64,000 bases of DNA from Gracilibacter sp. BRH_c7a (GTDB lineage: Bacteria > Bacillota > Desulfitobacteriia > Desulfitobacteriales > Syntrophobotulaceae). The position numbers and the translations under genes are program-made. The stretch lies in the NCBI GenBank assembly GCA_001516055.1, contig LOEZ01000058.1:62001-126000 (forward strand). Direction: 5' to 3'. Each line of letters starts with the position of its first letter. Position 1 is the stretch's first letter. This document shows positions 54,200 to 62,157 of this stretch, one piece after another. Under the pieces are notes generated by a model, which worked only from the letters and a program-made list of their open reading frames with translations, did not search any database and was not told the DNA's origin.

Positions 54200-54434
54200 T
54201 TCCTCAGTATACTGCCTGGCAATTAAATCCCGGTCTGTTGCCTGTTTCATAGCCTCCAGGAGAGTGATGGGCGGGGCTTCTTCTTTATAGACATCATATT
54301 CTTTAACCTGTTACTTCATCCAAACGGACTCCCCCATAAGCCATTACCTGATCCACCCCGGCATCATAAGCGGTAATCTGATCAAAAACACTGGCTTGAG
54401 CATCCGCCTCCAAATGAACCAGAATCTTCTTCAT
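54161..54434 (-). pseudogene. Chimeric relic: MtdA/MtdB N-terminus joined to CitG-like fragment
   Basis: ATG at 54434 with GGAGGA 6 nt upstream begins 43 residues (KKILVHLEADAQASVFDQIT, then AYDAGVDQVMAYGG) that match the start of methylene-H4MPT/H4F dehydrogenase MtdA/MtdB, about 290 residues when complete. A TAA follows at 54303. Directly after, in another frame from 54304, comes KEYDVYKEEAPPITLLEAMK then QATDRDLIARQYTEEL, which matches the TLREAM..DRDLIARQY segment of the CitG-like (triphosphoribosyl-dephospho-CoA synthase-related) proteins of bacterial H4MPT clusters. A deletion of the intervening 1-2 kb is the simplest explanation. Confidence 0.8.
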
Positions 54435-54515
54435 AATGACTCCTCCCTATTCTTTGTTCATCCAGACAAAAGAGCTTGAACTCATATGGCTATATTTCAA
54501 ACATCAATCATAATC

Positions 54516-54568
54516 AGGGATTGAGATACCATGATCTCAAGAAAGAATGGTCTCGATAATCAATCCCT
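54516..54568 (-). terminator. Hairpin after the DUF6513 gene
   Basis: AGGGATTG (54516-54523) pairs with CAATCCCT (54561-54568), with an inner GATACCAT/ATGGTCTC stem, 14 bp past the stop of the DUF6513 gene. Confidence 0.65.
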
Positions 54569-54582
54569 AACCCTCTTTCCAG

Positions 54583-55962
54583 TTAAATCTCTTTGTTAAG
54601 ATAACCCCAACGCAAAGGAGCATCCTGAACGTATTTTTTTCCTAACTGAAGAGCCAGTTCCGCTTTTTCCAGTTCTCGGCCCAGGTAAAAGGCATGTCCG
54701 GTATCCTTAATATTCAATTTATTAAAAAGTTCCGGGGCGGAAGCGCCCTGCCAAAAGCTTTGGGCATTAAAGACATAGATCTGATCACTTACAAAAATAC
54801 GGTAATTCTTATCTCTAATCATCTGGTGCATTTCCCAAAGATCTGTTCTATGGTAAGGATTACCAGTCGGATCTTTAATGGTCAAGAGACTATCGTTCAA
54901 ATGCTTAGGTACTCTTTTTTCTGATATAGCTTGATGAATCAAACGGCGTGCCTGATTGATCTCGCGTACACCCCCCCGTGCTCTGTGGCTTACTTCAGTG
55001 GTGAGGATATAATTAATCTTAAGTTCACCAGCTATACCTATCATAAGGGCATTAATACCTGTGCTGTCAGCATCTGTCAGCTCGGTGACATTGCCTAGCC
55101 CCATCAGTAATTCACAATTAGGGAATTTTTTGTGTACATGAAGATAGCGACAGATTCCTTCCGCCATCCCCATAGTCAAAGGAGGCAGAATGGGATCGAC
55201 TAGATAAGGAATGTTCCATTTGTCCAATTGTTCCATGTTGCGGTATAAAGATTCTAAATCCTCACCGTCGTCGGGAATCACTACCACCTTGCAGGCGAGT
55301 TCTCTGGCAAGCTCCAGGTTTTTGGAAGTGAAGCTCAGGATTAAATCTACTCCGGCTTGGTTGGCATTTAAGATATCATCTTGTTGATGGCTGTCTACAC
55401 TCACTGTGAAGCCTTCGGCTTTAAGCATCTTTATTACTGTCTGTAAACGGGGAAAGGGCTTATCCACATCCCCTCCCAGGTCAATGATATCGGCACCGCT
55501 TTCCCGGTAATAGAAGGCTTTTTGCATAATCTCTTTATCTGACATCCGGGCGGCGTTGACAATCTCGGCTAGGATCTGTATTGGTGACACTTCCATGGTC
55601 AAGCTGTTATGAGTATGATTGGTTTCCTGAGGCCCCTCTTTCTCATCCTGTAAAAAAGCAGGAAGGTCAATTAAATCTTTGGGACCCCTTAACACTTTAC
55701 AACCTGTGGTTTCCTCAATAGGTTGGAGTGCTCCTTCGCATAATCCTGGGATTATGATGGTGTCATCTTTACACAATTCATGTTCATGGGTAAGTTCACG
55801 CTTAAGTTCCCTGGCGATGAATTCTGTTGTCATCAGTGCTGCCACCGTACAATTCAGGGGTTTTATTTCCAGTTCGATGTCATTTATTTTTTGACTTACT
55901 TTGCCTAACGCAGGCCGGGCGATTTGCCCAGTAACAAGGAGATATTTTGTCAGTTTAATCAA
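54583..55962 (-). CDS. Dihydropteroate-synthase-related protein (DUF6513, H4MPT type)
   Basis: 459 residues. N-terminal domain with LLVTGQIARPALGKV, AALMTTEFIARELKREL, IIIPGLCEGAL and GPKDLIDLPAFL, then a dihydropteroate-synthase-like TIM barrel (SGADIIDLGGDVDKPFPRL, TVSVDSHQQDDI, MGLGNVTELTDADSTGINAL). This combination is the methanogen and methylotroph H4MPT-cluster family thought to couple the pterin to beta-RFA-P, not the folate FolP. TTG start. It is 3 nt from a 37-aa gene and belongs to the beta-RFAP synthase operon. Confidence 0.92.
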   Translation of the reverse strand: MIKLTKYLLVTGQIARPALGKVSQKINDIELEIKPLNCTVAALMTTEFIARELKRELTHEHELCKDDTIIIPGLCEGALQPIEETTGCKVLRGPKDLIDLPAFLQDEKEGPQETNHTHNSLTMEVSPIQILAEIVNAARMSDKEIMQKAFYYRESGADIIDLGGDVDKPFPRLQTVIKMLKAEGFTVSVDSHQQDDILNANQAGVDLILSFTSKNLELARELACKVVVIPDDGEDLESLYRNMEQLDKWNIPYLVDPILPPLTMGMAEGICRYLHVHKKFPNCELLMGLGNVTELTDADSTGINALMIGIAGELKINYILTTEVSHRARGGVREINQARRLIHQAISEKRVPKHLNDSLLTIKDPTGNPYHRTDLWEMHQMIRDKNYRIFVSDQIYVFNAQSFWQGASAPELFNKLNIKDTGHAFYLGRELEKAELALQLGKKYVQDAPLRWGYLNKEI

Positions 55963-55965
55963 CCC

Positions 55966-56079
55966 CTAACTTCTGAGATAAACATGATGCAGAAAACCTT
56001 CCAACTCTTTGGGATTATCAATCCCCCAGGCAATTCTCGGCTTATTTTTTTCCATATGGTTTTTATCTCTATCTAACAT
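55966..56079 (-). CDS. 37-aa small protein inside the H4MPT operon
   Basis: A 37-residue ORF with AGGGG at 7-nt spacing, sitting exactly between the beta-RFAP synthase stop (10 nt upstream) and the DUF6513 start (3 nt downstream). It is Lys-rich at the start, then KPRIAWGIDNPKELEGF. The tight packing argues it is translated. No family recognised; the Trp-Gly and Asn-Pro motifs may mark a small binding protein. Confidence 0.55.
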   Translation of the reverse strand: MLDRDKNHMEKNKPRIAWGIDNPKELEGFLHHVYLRS

Positions 56080-56089
56080 GTTTTTACCC

Positions 56090-57058
56090 CTATATCCACC
56101 CAAAACTGGCCCCTTTATTTCTGCCTGAAGCCAACCAAACATAACCTTCGTCTCCGACAAAACCCCTGGTTCTTACCAATAACTCAGCTTTCTTTTCCTC
56201 ATTGGTAAATCCAAAGATAGTTGGTCCCCATGAACTCTGACCTATCCCCACAGCTCCTTGTGACATTAAGAATTCCGCAACCCTTGAGCCTTGGGCTGAT
56301 GCATACTGCCCACCCTGTACAGGTGCAAAATAATCACCTAAATAATTTTGAATATCTGTCACTGCTTCTCCGAAGACTTCCAGGTCTCTCTCTACTAAGC
56401 CGGGAAGTAATTTCATGAGTAGGAGTCTGCAAATTTTGCCGGATATATCTTCCTTCATCGGTAATAGTGAGTTGAAAGCATTCTCTTCTTTGCAGCCGAA
56501 CATTTTTTCTTGCTGATAAGGTAAGACGAGGATAATAGCCCAGTCTTCAGGAAAAGGTATTCTGGCCAGTACAGGTGGTACATCAAATCTATCTTGTGAC
56601 TGAAGCTCACTTTCCTTCTTGCCGCCGTCAATAAGAAATCCACCCCTCTCAAAAGCAGCCACTCCAATTCCGGAACGACTGCTCTCTCTATCTGTAATTG
56701 CAGCAAGTTCCGTTAAAGATGAATGCAGCTCATAGATCTGGGCAATAGCGAAACCCAGTGCTAAAGAAAGCTGTGTCCCTGACCCTAACCCACTATGACT
56801 GGGTAAGGACTGAACCAACTCAATCTTCACACCGGGAAGACTATAATACTCCAGATATTTTTTTACTATTCTTTCCAATCTCTTCTTTTCCCCACATAAA
56901 CTTTGGAGGGAAAGAGAACCTGCTTTTTCTGCTCTGATTTCCAACTGAGGCTGATCTATAGCTAACCCCAGTCCGCCATACAGACGACCTAAAGATCCGT
57001 TTAAATCCAGTTGGCCCAAGTGTAGACGTGCTCCGGTTTTCACCCAAAACTTTTCCAT
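56090..57058 (-). CDS. Beta-ribofuranosylaminobenzene 5'-phosphate synthase-like
   Basis: 322 residues, GHMP-kinase fold. RLHLGQLDLNGSLGRLYGGL, the glycine loop LPSHSGLGSGTQLSLALG, and VAAFERGGFLIDGGKKE with GIGQSSWGPTIFGF are the beta-RFAP synthase pattern. The enzyme condenses PRPP with p-aminobenzoate, releasing CO2, and commits to H4MPT synthesis. pABA is supplied by pabAB 3 kb away. ATG at 57058 (GAGG, 7-nt spacing); an upstream ATG lacks a site. Confidence 0.92.
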   Translation of the reverse strand: MEKFWVKTGARLHLGQLDLNGSLGRLYGGLGLAIDQPQLEIRAEKAGSLSLQSLCGEKKRLERIVKKYLEYYSLPGVKIELVQSLPSHSGLGSGTQLSLALGFAIAQIYELHSSLTELAAITDRESSRSGIGVAAFERGGFLIDGGKKESELQSQDRFDVPPVLARIPFPEDWAIILVLPYQQEKMFGCKEENAFNSLLPMKEDISGKICRLLLMKLLPGLVERDLEVFGEAVTDIQNYLGDYFAPVQGGQYASAQGSRVAEFLMSQGAVGIGQSSWGPTIFGFTNEEKKAELLVRTRGFVGDEGYVWLASGRNKGASFGWI

Positions 57059-57226
57059 TTTCTCACCTCTCCAGTGCACTCAGACTAAGGGTTATTGCGT
57101 AAATAGATAGAATATCGGCGAAAGAATTTTATGGCGGGACAGACTACGCTGGGCAGCCTGCCCCTATATAAAATGCATGGTGCTAACAATAGCTATAGGG
57201 AGAAGGTTTTGTGGGCGAGTATGGGA

Positions 57227-57979
57227 CTACTCCTCTATTTCTTCTTTTACAAAAGCATCATAAACAAATACTGCCAGGATAGCTCCAATTATCGGTGCTA
57301 CAAGGTAAATCCAGTAAATTGACAACCCGTTTGGACCACCTGCAAAAGCATTAACCAACATTGGTCCAAAAGAACGGGCAGGATTGATGCCTTGACCTGA
57401 AATATTACCCATAGTGGTAATCACTCCGGCAACAATCAGACCAATAATCAAACCCGCCCAACCTTGTGGGGCTCTTTTATCGACAGCTATACCCATGATA
57501 GTAAGCATCAGAATGAAAGTCCCAACTACTTCAGCGATAAATACTCCGGACATGGTTATCCCCGGGAAAGCACCGGGAGCACCCAGCCCTCCTACAGTGG
57601 TCCCTTTGGTACCAAGCATGGCCAGCAAAGTAGCCGCACCCAAGATGGCACCGGTAAATTGCGCCACCAGATAAGGGATTAAATCCTTGGTAGGAAAACG
57701 CTTAGTTACCCAAAGGGCAATCGTTACAGCCGGATTGATATGACATCCGGAAACAGGTCCAAATATATATATTGCAGCAGCTATGACAATTCCAAAGGCT
57801 AAACCGATGGCCAACCAGTCTCCCAGACCTCCTAAAGCACCTATACCGATATTGAAAGCGGAAGCTTTATCCGCTCCTTCAGCAATCATTAAAGTTACTG
57901 CAGCAGCACCGGCTCCAACCAACACAAGCATCCAGGTACCAATCAGTTCAGCAACAAATTTCTTGACGATCGAAGGCAT
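57227..57979 (-). CDS. Aquaporin/MIP channel
   Basis: 250 residues, six helices and two half-helices with NPA boxes INPAVTIAL and INPARSFGP. The second box followed by Ser, not Asp, favours the water/small-neutral-solute (AqpM/AqpZ) side over glycerol facilitators. It could pass small polar C1 compounds such as methanol or formaldehyde, but this is an inference. It follows the DUF2193 gene on the same strand after 109 nt, with a hairpin between them, so it may share the sigma-54 transcript. Confidence 0.93.
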   Translation of the reverse strand: MPSIVKKFVAELIGTWMLVLVGAGAAAVTLMIAEGADKASAFNIGIGALGGLGDWLAIGLAFGIVIAAAIYIFGPVSGCHINPAVTIALWVTKRFPTKDLIPYLVAQFTGAILGAATLLAMLGTKGTTVGGLGAPGAFPGITMSGVFIAEVVGTFILMLTIMGIAVDKRAPQGWAGLIIGLIVAGVITTMGNISGQGINPARSFGPMLVNAFAGGPNGLSIYWIYLVAPIIGAILAVFVYDAFVKEEIEE

Positions 57980-58029
57980 TGATATTCTCCCTCCTATCTG
58001 ATATGTTATTGATAGTTACCTATTTTTCT

Positions 58030-58077
58030 GGAAGTGGGAAGGCAGCTAATTTAAGCTACCTTCACCTTCCTTTTTTT
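58030..58077. terminator. Hairpin between DUF2193 and aquaporin genes
   Basis: A stem of GGAAG..GAAGG..AGCT and AGCT..CCTTC..CTTCC ends in TTTTTTT on the plus strand. On the minus strand, in the direction of the genes, there is no U-run after it, so partial read-through or mRNA stabilisation is more likely than full termination. Confidence 0.55.
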
Positions 58078-58088
58078 ATTACGACCCA

Positions 58089-59570
58089 CTATACTGCCGA
58101 GTTCCAGTTGCAATAGTCACAACGCTTGATCAGTCCTGTAACAGCACAATTCTTACATACTCTGGCAGGTGATCCTGGTGATTTGGGATCCAAAGCAATG
58201 ATATTGGTCATGAGGGTTGCTGTAACGGGCTCACTGGTCAGTAAGCATGGGAAGTCAGCCAGTCTCATTAGGGATGAGAACCTTACAGTAATAGCACATG
58301 CTGGATAGGTATAACGCTGTGGATTGGAAATGACCTCATTGGCATCTACTGCACCTAGCTGAACTTTAACTCCTTTAATCTTACCGCCTGCACCCTTCGG
58401 GGCATTATCGATGATCTGGGCACCACGCCAAATCATATCCATGAAATCAACATTGTGTAATTCTGCAGCAGGACCACGGTTGGGGTACTTGCAAACATAG
58501 TTGGTATAGCGCTTACTCAAAAGATCAACTACCATAGGCACGGTAAATCCGTCTTTTTCCAAAATGTAAGCAACAGCTGCAGCGGTGGATCCGGTAGCAA
58601 CACTCAAGACATCATAGACGCTCTTATATCCCTGATCCAAACCGGCCTTTAATGTTTGCTCCATTACATCGGTAGTAGCTTCCATAATCGCCATGGTGAC
58701 ATCATCTTTAGCCATGTTAAACATGGACTGAGCAATATGGTGGGCTACATCTCCTACGCAATAGGCAGGAACTGTCACTATATTTCCGTAATGGACCCCT
58801 GCATCGACGGCAGCCTTGACAGCGGAGCGCATTCTTTCCTTATACATATCCATGTATTTCTTAACATCGAAGGATGTATGTCCATGATCAGTCATCAATT
58901 TGGTCTGAGCTTCGATTGGCTTATCATAAACCAATTGCAGCATCTTGATTTCTTCCTTAACAGCTTGATCTGCTGTCTTGCCTTCTTCAATAGCTCCTGC
59001 AAAAGCCGCACCAATACCATAAGAAGTATTCATGCCCCAGGACTTAGAAGACAGGATGGCCTGTTTATATTTTTTATCAATGGAGAGTCCCTGCAAGATA
59101 GTGTTAACTACGTTACTGGTTGATCCCGGAACAAAAGCAAAGTCAACAACTGCGGTCGGCCCATAAAAACCACCATAACGACGGATTGATTCCTTACCAA
59201 CTAATGACTCATTATCGGCAAGTGCCTTAATGAATTGATCCACTGCCCCCCGGAAAGCAGGATCTAATTCATAAAGTATTTCCATGATGGCAGGAGTCTG
59301 ATAGTGTTCAACAAAAGGATCGTCCTCAGGAGTTACAGTCTCTGTAAGCTTGTCAAAAATCTGGTAATGGGCATTAACAGAATCCACATGTAAGCGAATG
59401 ACTTCCGGGCTTTGTCCTTCCCCTGCAGTCATGCCGTTTACTGCATCCACATAGGGTTTGGCATCAGAGATTTTAAACTTTCCTCCTCTCTTGGCTTTAA
59501 TGACGTTGAGATCTGCTCTTTGGGCTGTGAGTGCTTCTGAGATCATCTTGGCATAGATGGCACTGGACAT
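58089..59570 (-). CDS. DUF2193 protein
   Basis: 493 residues. I recognise the family by AMRIC-like overall size and blocks such as LVGKESIRRYGGFYGPTAVV, FVPGSTSNVVNTILQG, MLQLVYDKPIEAQTKLMTDH and TGSTAAAVAYILEKDGF; DUF2193 is described mainly from methanogens and has no known activity. The C-terminus has a zinc-finger-like CKNC..CDYC pair. GGAGG at 7 nt fixes the ATG at 59570, not the longer frame. A sigma-54 promoter lies 45 bp upstream and an AcoR-type activator gene follows upstream. It is probably a C1 or carbonyl-compound enzyme induced by its substrate. Confidence 0.85.
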   Translation of the reverse strand: MSSAIYAKMISEALTAQRADLNVIKAKRGGKFKISDAKPYVDAVNGMTAGEGQSPEVIRLHVDSVNAHYQIFDKLTETVTPEDDPFVEHYQTPAIMEILYELDPAFRGAVDQFIKALADNESLVGKESIRRYGGFYGPTAVVDFAFVPGSTSNVVNTILQGLSIDKKYKQAILSSKSWGMNTSYGIGAAFAGAIEEGKTADQAVKEEIKMLQLVYDKPIEAQTKLMTDHGHTSFDVKKYMDMYKERMRSAVKAAVDAGVHYGNIVTVPAYCVGDVAHHIAQSMFNMAKDDVTMAIMEATTDVMEQTLKAGLDQGYKSVYDVLSVATGSTAAAVAYILEKDGFTVPMVVDLLSKRYTNYVCKYPNRGPAAELHNVDFMDMIWRGAQIIDNAPKGAGGKIKGVKVQLGAVDANEVISNPQRYTYPACAITVRFSSLMRLADFPCLLTSEPVTATLMTNIIALDPKSPGSPARVCKNCAVTGLIKRCDYCNWNSAV

Positions 59571-59614
59571 AAAAATACCTCCTCTAAAATAAAATAATCC
59601 TGCATCATAATTAC

Positions 59615-59632
59615 TAGCAATTATGATGCCAA
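59615..59632 (-). promoter_or_regulatory. Sigma-54 (-24/-12) promoter of the DUF2193 gene
   Basis: On the minus strand the sequence is TTGGCATCATAATTGCT: GG (59629-59630) and GC (59617-59618) are separated by exactly 10 bp, the invariant spacing of RpoN promoters, and both flanks match TGGCAT-N5-TTGC. It lies 45 bp before the ATG. Confidence 0.85.
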
Positions 59633-59696
59633 CTGTAATATGCCTCACATTATCCCTTATTTGTCAGTATTTTCTGGAAAGTAAGCACGGATAAGA

Positions 59697-59715
59697 TTGT
59701 ACTATTTTTGAGCAA
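59697..59715. promoter_or_regulatory. Upstream activator repeat 1
   Basis: TTGTACTATTTTTGAGCAA: a dyad of TTGTAC and GAGCAA around a 7-bp centre. It matches repeat 2 at 59785 in 16 of 19 positions. About 80 bp upstream of the sigma-54 promoter, a normal enhancer distance. Confidence 0.7.
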
Positions 59716-59735
59716 TGCCCTGCCCCAAAATAAAA

Positions 59736-59757
59736 AAACAAGCTATAAAGCTTGTTT
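59736..59757 (-). terminator. Intrinsic terminator of the sigma-54 activator gene
   Basis: AAACAAGCT and AGCTTGTTT (loop 4 nt), then TTTTTTTATTTT on the minus strand. It separates the activator transcript from the DUF2193 promoter. Confidence 0.85.
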
Positions 59758-59784
59758 AAAGAGGAACTGTAATTAAATCTAACA

Positions 59785-59803
59785 CTGTACCATTTTTGAA
59801 CAA
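59785..59803. promoter_or_regulatory. Upstream activator repeat 2
   Basis: CTGTACCATTTTTGAACAA, the second copy of the 19-bp dyad, 88 bp (about eight helical turns) from copy 1. The pair is the likely binding site of the activator encoded at 59860-61821. Confidence 0.7.
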
Positions 59804-59808
59804 ATCAT

Positions 59809-59835
59809 AATCTGACTCTGCTTAGGAGTCAGATT
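59809..59835. terminator. Hairpin at the end of the activator gene
   Basis: AATCTGACTC, 7-nt loop, GAGTCAGATT, 24 bp past the stop. No U-run follows, so it probably acts with the hairpin at 59736 or protects the mRNA end. Confidence 0.6.
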
Positions 59836-59859
59836 ATTGTACAAATATTCTGATTTTCT

Positions 59860-61821
59860 TTAAGAAAGATTTTGAAAATTCTTAGCGTTAATCCCGTATT
59901 TGTCTATTTTTCTATATAGAGTATTTCGTGCTATCCCTAAAATAACTGAGCCTTTGCTAATATTCCAGTTTACTGATTCTAGAGTATCGATAATTATTTC
60001 CCTTTCAACATTCTCTAAATCTCTGTCTTTATTTTTACCTTTGAATGTGCTCTCCGGTTGTTGCAGATGTACCGGTAAGTGTTCAATTTTAATGGCTTTC
60101 CCTTTAGCCAGATTTACTGCTCTTTCCATGGCATTAGCTAATTCGCGGACATTTCCTGGCCATTGATAGTTTTCCAGACAGTCAGCGGCTTGGGGATCTA
60201 ATTGACTTATCTTATATCCCAGCATGGCGGAAAACTTATTTATATAATAGTTAGCCAAAAGTAATACATCCCCTTCCCTTTTACAAAGAGAAGGTATGAT
60301 AATATTGATGACATTCAAACGATAAAAGAGATCCTCTCGAAAATTACCTTTACGGACTTCATCCTTCAAATCTTTATTGGTAGCAGCGATAACCCGCACA
60401 CTTATAGGTATGGGCTTATAACCACCGATTCTTACCACTTGTTTTTCCTGGAGAACCCGTAATAATGATACTTGGGTATCCAAAGGCATGTCCGCAATTT
60501 CATCCAGGAGAATGGTACCTTCATTAGCAAGTTCAAATTTTCCTGCTCTCCCGCCTCGTCTGGCTCCAGTAAAAGCTCCGTCTTCGTAACCAAAAAGTTC
60601 ACTTTCAATCAAATCCCTGGGTATCGCCCCACAGTTAATAGCGATAAAAGGCCCCTGAGAAAAACTGCTGGCGTTGTGAATGGCTTGGGCGAACATCTCC
60701 TTGCCTGTACCGCTTTCTCCCTGCAAGATCACGGAAGACAAGCTGTCAGCAATATCTTGGGCTATTTCTATACTGTTTTTGAGACACTCACTTTCTCCAA
60801 TTATGTCTTCAAAGGTAAACAAAGCCCTGGCCCCCACCATTTGGTTAATCAGCCTGTGAACATTTTTGATTTCCCTGACAATTGCCACTCCACCACAGAT
60901 TTCCTTAGTGTTGTCGATAATAGGCTGGGCAGAGAATAAAAAACGAACCTGTTTATGATTTCTCTCCAACAGAAATTCGTGATCGTAAATACTGCGGCCA
61001 CTTTTCAAAATGTCGTCAATTACTTCTTCATTCTTAAGAACACTCTTGAGAGATTTTCCCTGGAAAGTAGAGGCATTGATGTTTAGGATGCTTAGGGCAA
61101 CAGGATTCATATTGGTTATGCGGCCACTTTCATCAAAAGAGACAATACCTTCAGAAATAGTTTCTATAATGGCATTGACATTATTGTAGGATTTAACAAT
61201 CTCAGCATTAGCGGCCTTTAACCTTAATTCATTTTCAATAGCTTTTACAGCTGCAACAACCATTCCCAGGGTATGCATATGAACCTTATTGAAATCACCG
61301 GAAACATCCAGGATGCCTATCATCTCCCCATCTGGGGTATAGATTGGGGCTCCCGAACAGGTAATACAGTGATTTGCCAATACATAATGCTCTGTGGCGT
61401 ACACCTGTACCGGTATTTTTTCGATTTTTACTACACCCATAGCATTGGTGCCTTTAGTTTCTTCGTCCCAGATTTCTCCTACCCGAAAATGCCTGAATCT
61501 ATCCAGGATATCCTGGTCTCCCATCACTTCCACGATACAGGCATCTTTATCGAGAAGGACAACCACAAAACCCGAGCCTTTAACGAATCCATATAATTCT
61601 TCTAGAAAGGGTTTAGCTACTTTTATCAGACGGCGGTTAATTTCTTTTCTTCCTTGAACTTCTTCTTCAGGTAAACGAAAAGAGATAGCTTCATCAGAAT
61701 TCTGTTTGCGCTTCTTGCAGCGCTGCCAGGAGGCCATAATAATAGGATCTACTAAGGTTGTCGCTTCGCTTAAAGTTCCTTTTTTTACGAAATCTTCCCA
61801 GGCTTGATATTGAAATTCCAT
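59860..61821 (-). CDS. AcoR-type sigma-54 activator
   Basis: 653 residues. N-terminal GAF (about 60-200; GTNAMGVVKIEKIPVQVYA, GAPIYTPDGEMIGILDVSGD), PAS (about 215-320), AAA+ (about 340-570) with Walker A GESGTGKE, the sigma-54 contact loop GAFTGARRGGRAG and ILLDEIADMPLDTQVSLLR, then Fis-type HTH at the C-terminus (GSVILGIARNTLYRKIDKYG). Proteins of this type sense small carbonyl or alcohol compounds such as acetoin and open RpoN promoters. The adjacent RpoN promoter and paired repeats mark DUF2193 and perhaps the aquaporin as its targets. Confidence 0.94.
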   Translation of the reverse strand: MEFQYQAWEDFVKKGTLSEATTLVDPIIMASWQRCKKRKQNSDEAISFRLPEEEVQGRKEINRRLIKVAKPFLEELYGFVKGSGFVVVLLDKDACIVEVMGDQDILDRFRHFRVGEIWDEETKGTNAMGVVKIEKIPVQVYATEHYVLANHCITCSGAPIYTPDGEMIGILDVSGDFNKVHMHTLGMVVAAVKAIENELRLKAANAEIVKSYNNVNAIIETISEGIVSFDESGRITNMNPVALSILNINASTFQGKSLKSVLKNEEVIDDILKSGRSIYDHEFLLERNHKQVRFLFSAQPIIDNTKEICGGVAIVREIKNVHRLINQMVGARALFTFEDIIGESECLKNSIEIAQDIADSLSSVILQGESGTGKEMFAQAIHNASSFSQGPFIAINCGAIPRDLIESELFGYEDGAFTGARRGGRAGKFELANEGTILLDEIADMPLDTQVSLLRVLQEKQVVRIGGYKPIPISVRVIAATNKDLKDEVRKGNFREDLFYRLNVINIIIPSLCKREGDVLLLANYYINKFSAMLGYKISQLDPQAADCLENYQWPGNVRELANAMERAVNLAKGKAIKIEHLPVHLQQPESTFKGKNKDRDLENVEREIIIDTLESVNWNISKGSVILGIARNTLYRKIDKYGINAKNFQNLS

Positions 61822-62046
61822 GGCCTATCACCTCGTTAAAACTCTGTACGATATAATTAAAATAAGAATCCTTAATAATCATTCAGTGCTGTCATTTACC
61901 ATCTTTTTACTTTTTTGCCTTAAGGATATATTCTATCAGTTTGCATTATTTCCTTTCTGCATAACGATAAAAATAAAAAGTTTATAAGATAAATATTCAT
62001 CTTATAAACATAGATACCTGCATCTATTCAATGAAGAGAATTTTGC
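61822..62046. other. Divergent intergenic region
   Basis: An AT-rich region between the activator and the NapH-like gene. It contains AAGTTTATAAGATAAATATT followed by an imperfect repeat of TTATAA motifs, but nothing I can assign beyond the promoter at 62047. Confidence 0.4.
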
Positions 62047-62075
62047 TTGACAGTATTTTGCTTCCCTAGTATAGT
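62047..62075 (+). promoter_or_regulatory. Sigma-A promoter of the NapH-like gene
   Basis: TTGACA (62047-62052) and TATAGT (62070-62075) with exactly 17 bp between them, 82 bp before the TTG start. Confidence 0.78.
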
Positions 62076-62157
62076 TACACTTGTTATTCTTATCACAAAG
62101 TTTTTTATATTGCATACTTCTTAGTTAAAAGCTATTAAATGATGGAGGAAATCAATC

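Noticed and set aside
54583-55962. Ordinary folate dihydropteroate synthase (FolP)
   Set aside because: It is longer (459 aa) and has the extra N-terminal domain of the H4MPT-cluster family; FolP is about 280 aa.
57227-57979. Glycerol facilitator (GlpF)
   Set aside because: The second NPA box is followed by Arg-Ser, not the Arg-Asp typical of glycerol facilitators, and no glpK or glpD is adjacent.
58656-59123. 155-codon plus-strand ORF opposite the DUF2193 gene
   Set aside because: Antisense shadow of a well-supported gene; its His/Ser-rich translation matches no protein pattern.
60472-60939. 155-codon plus-strand ORF opposite the sigma-54 activator
   Set aside because: Antisense to the AAA+ domain, no ribosome site.
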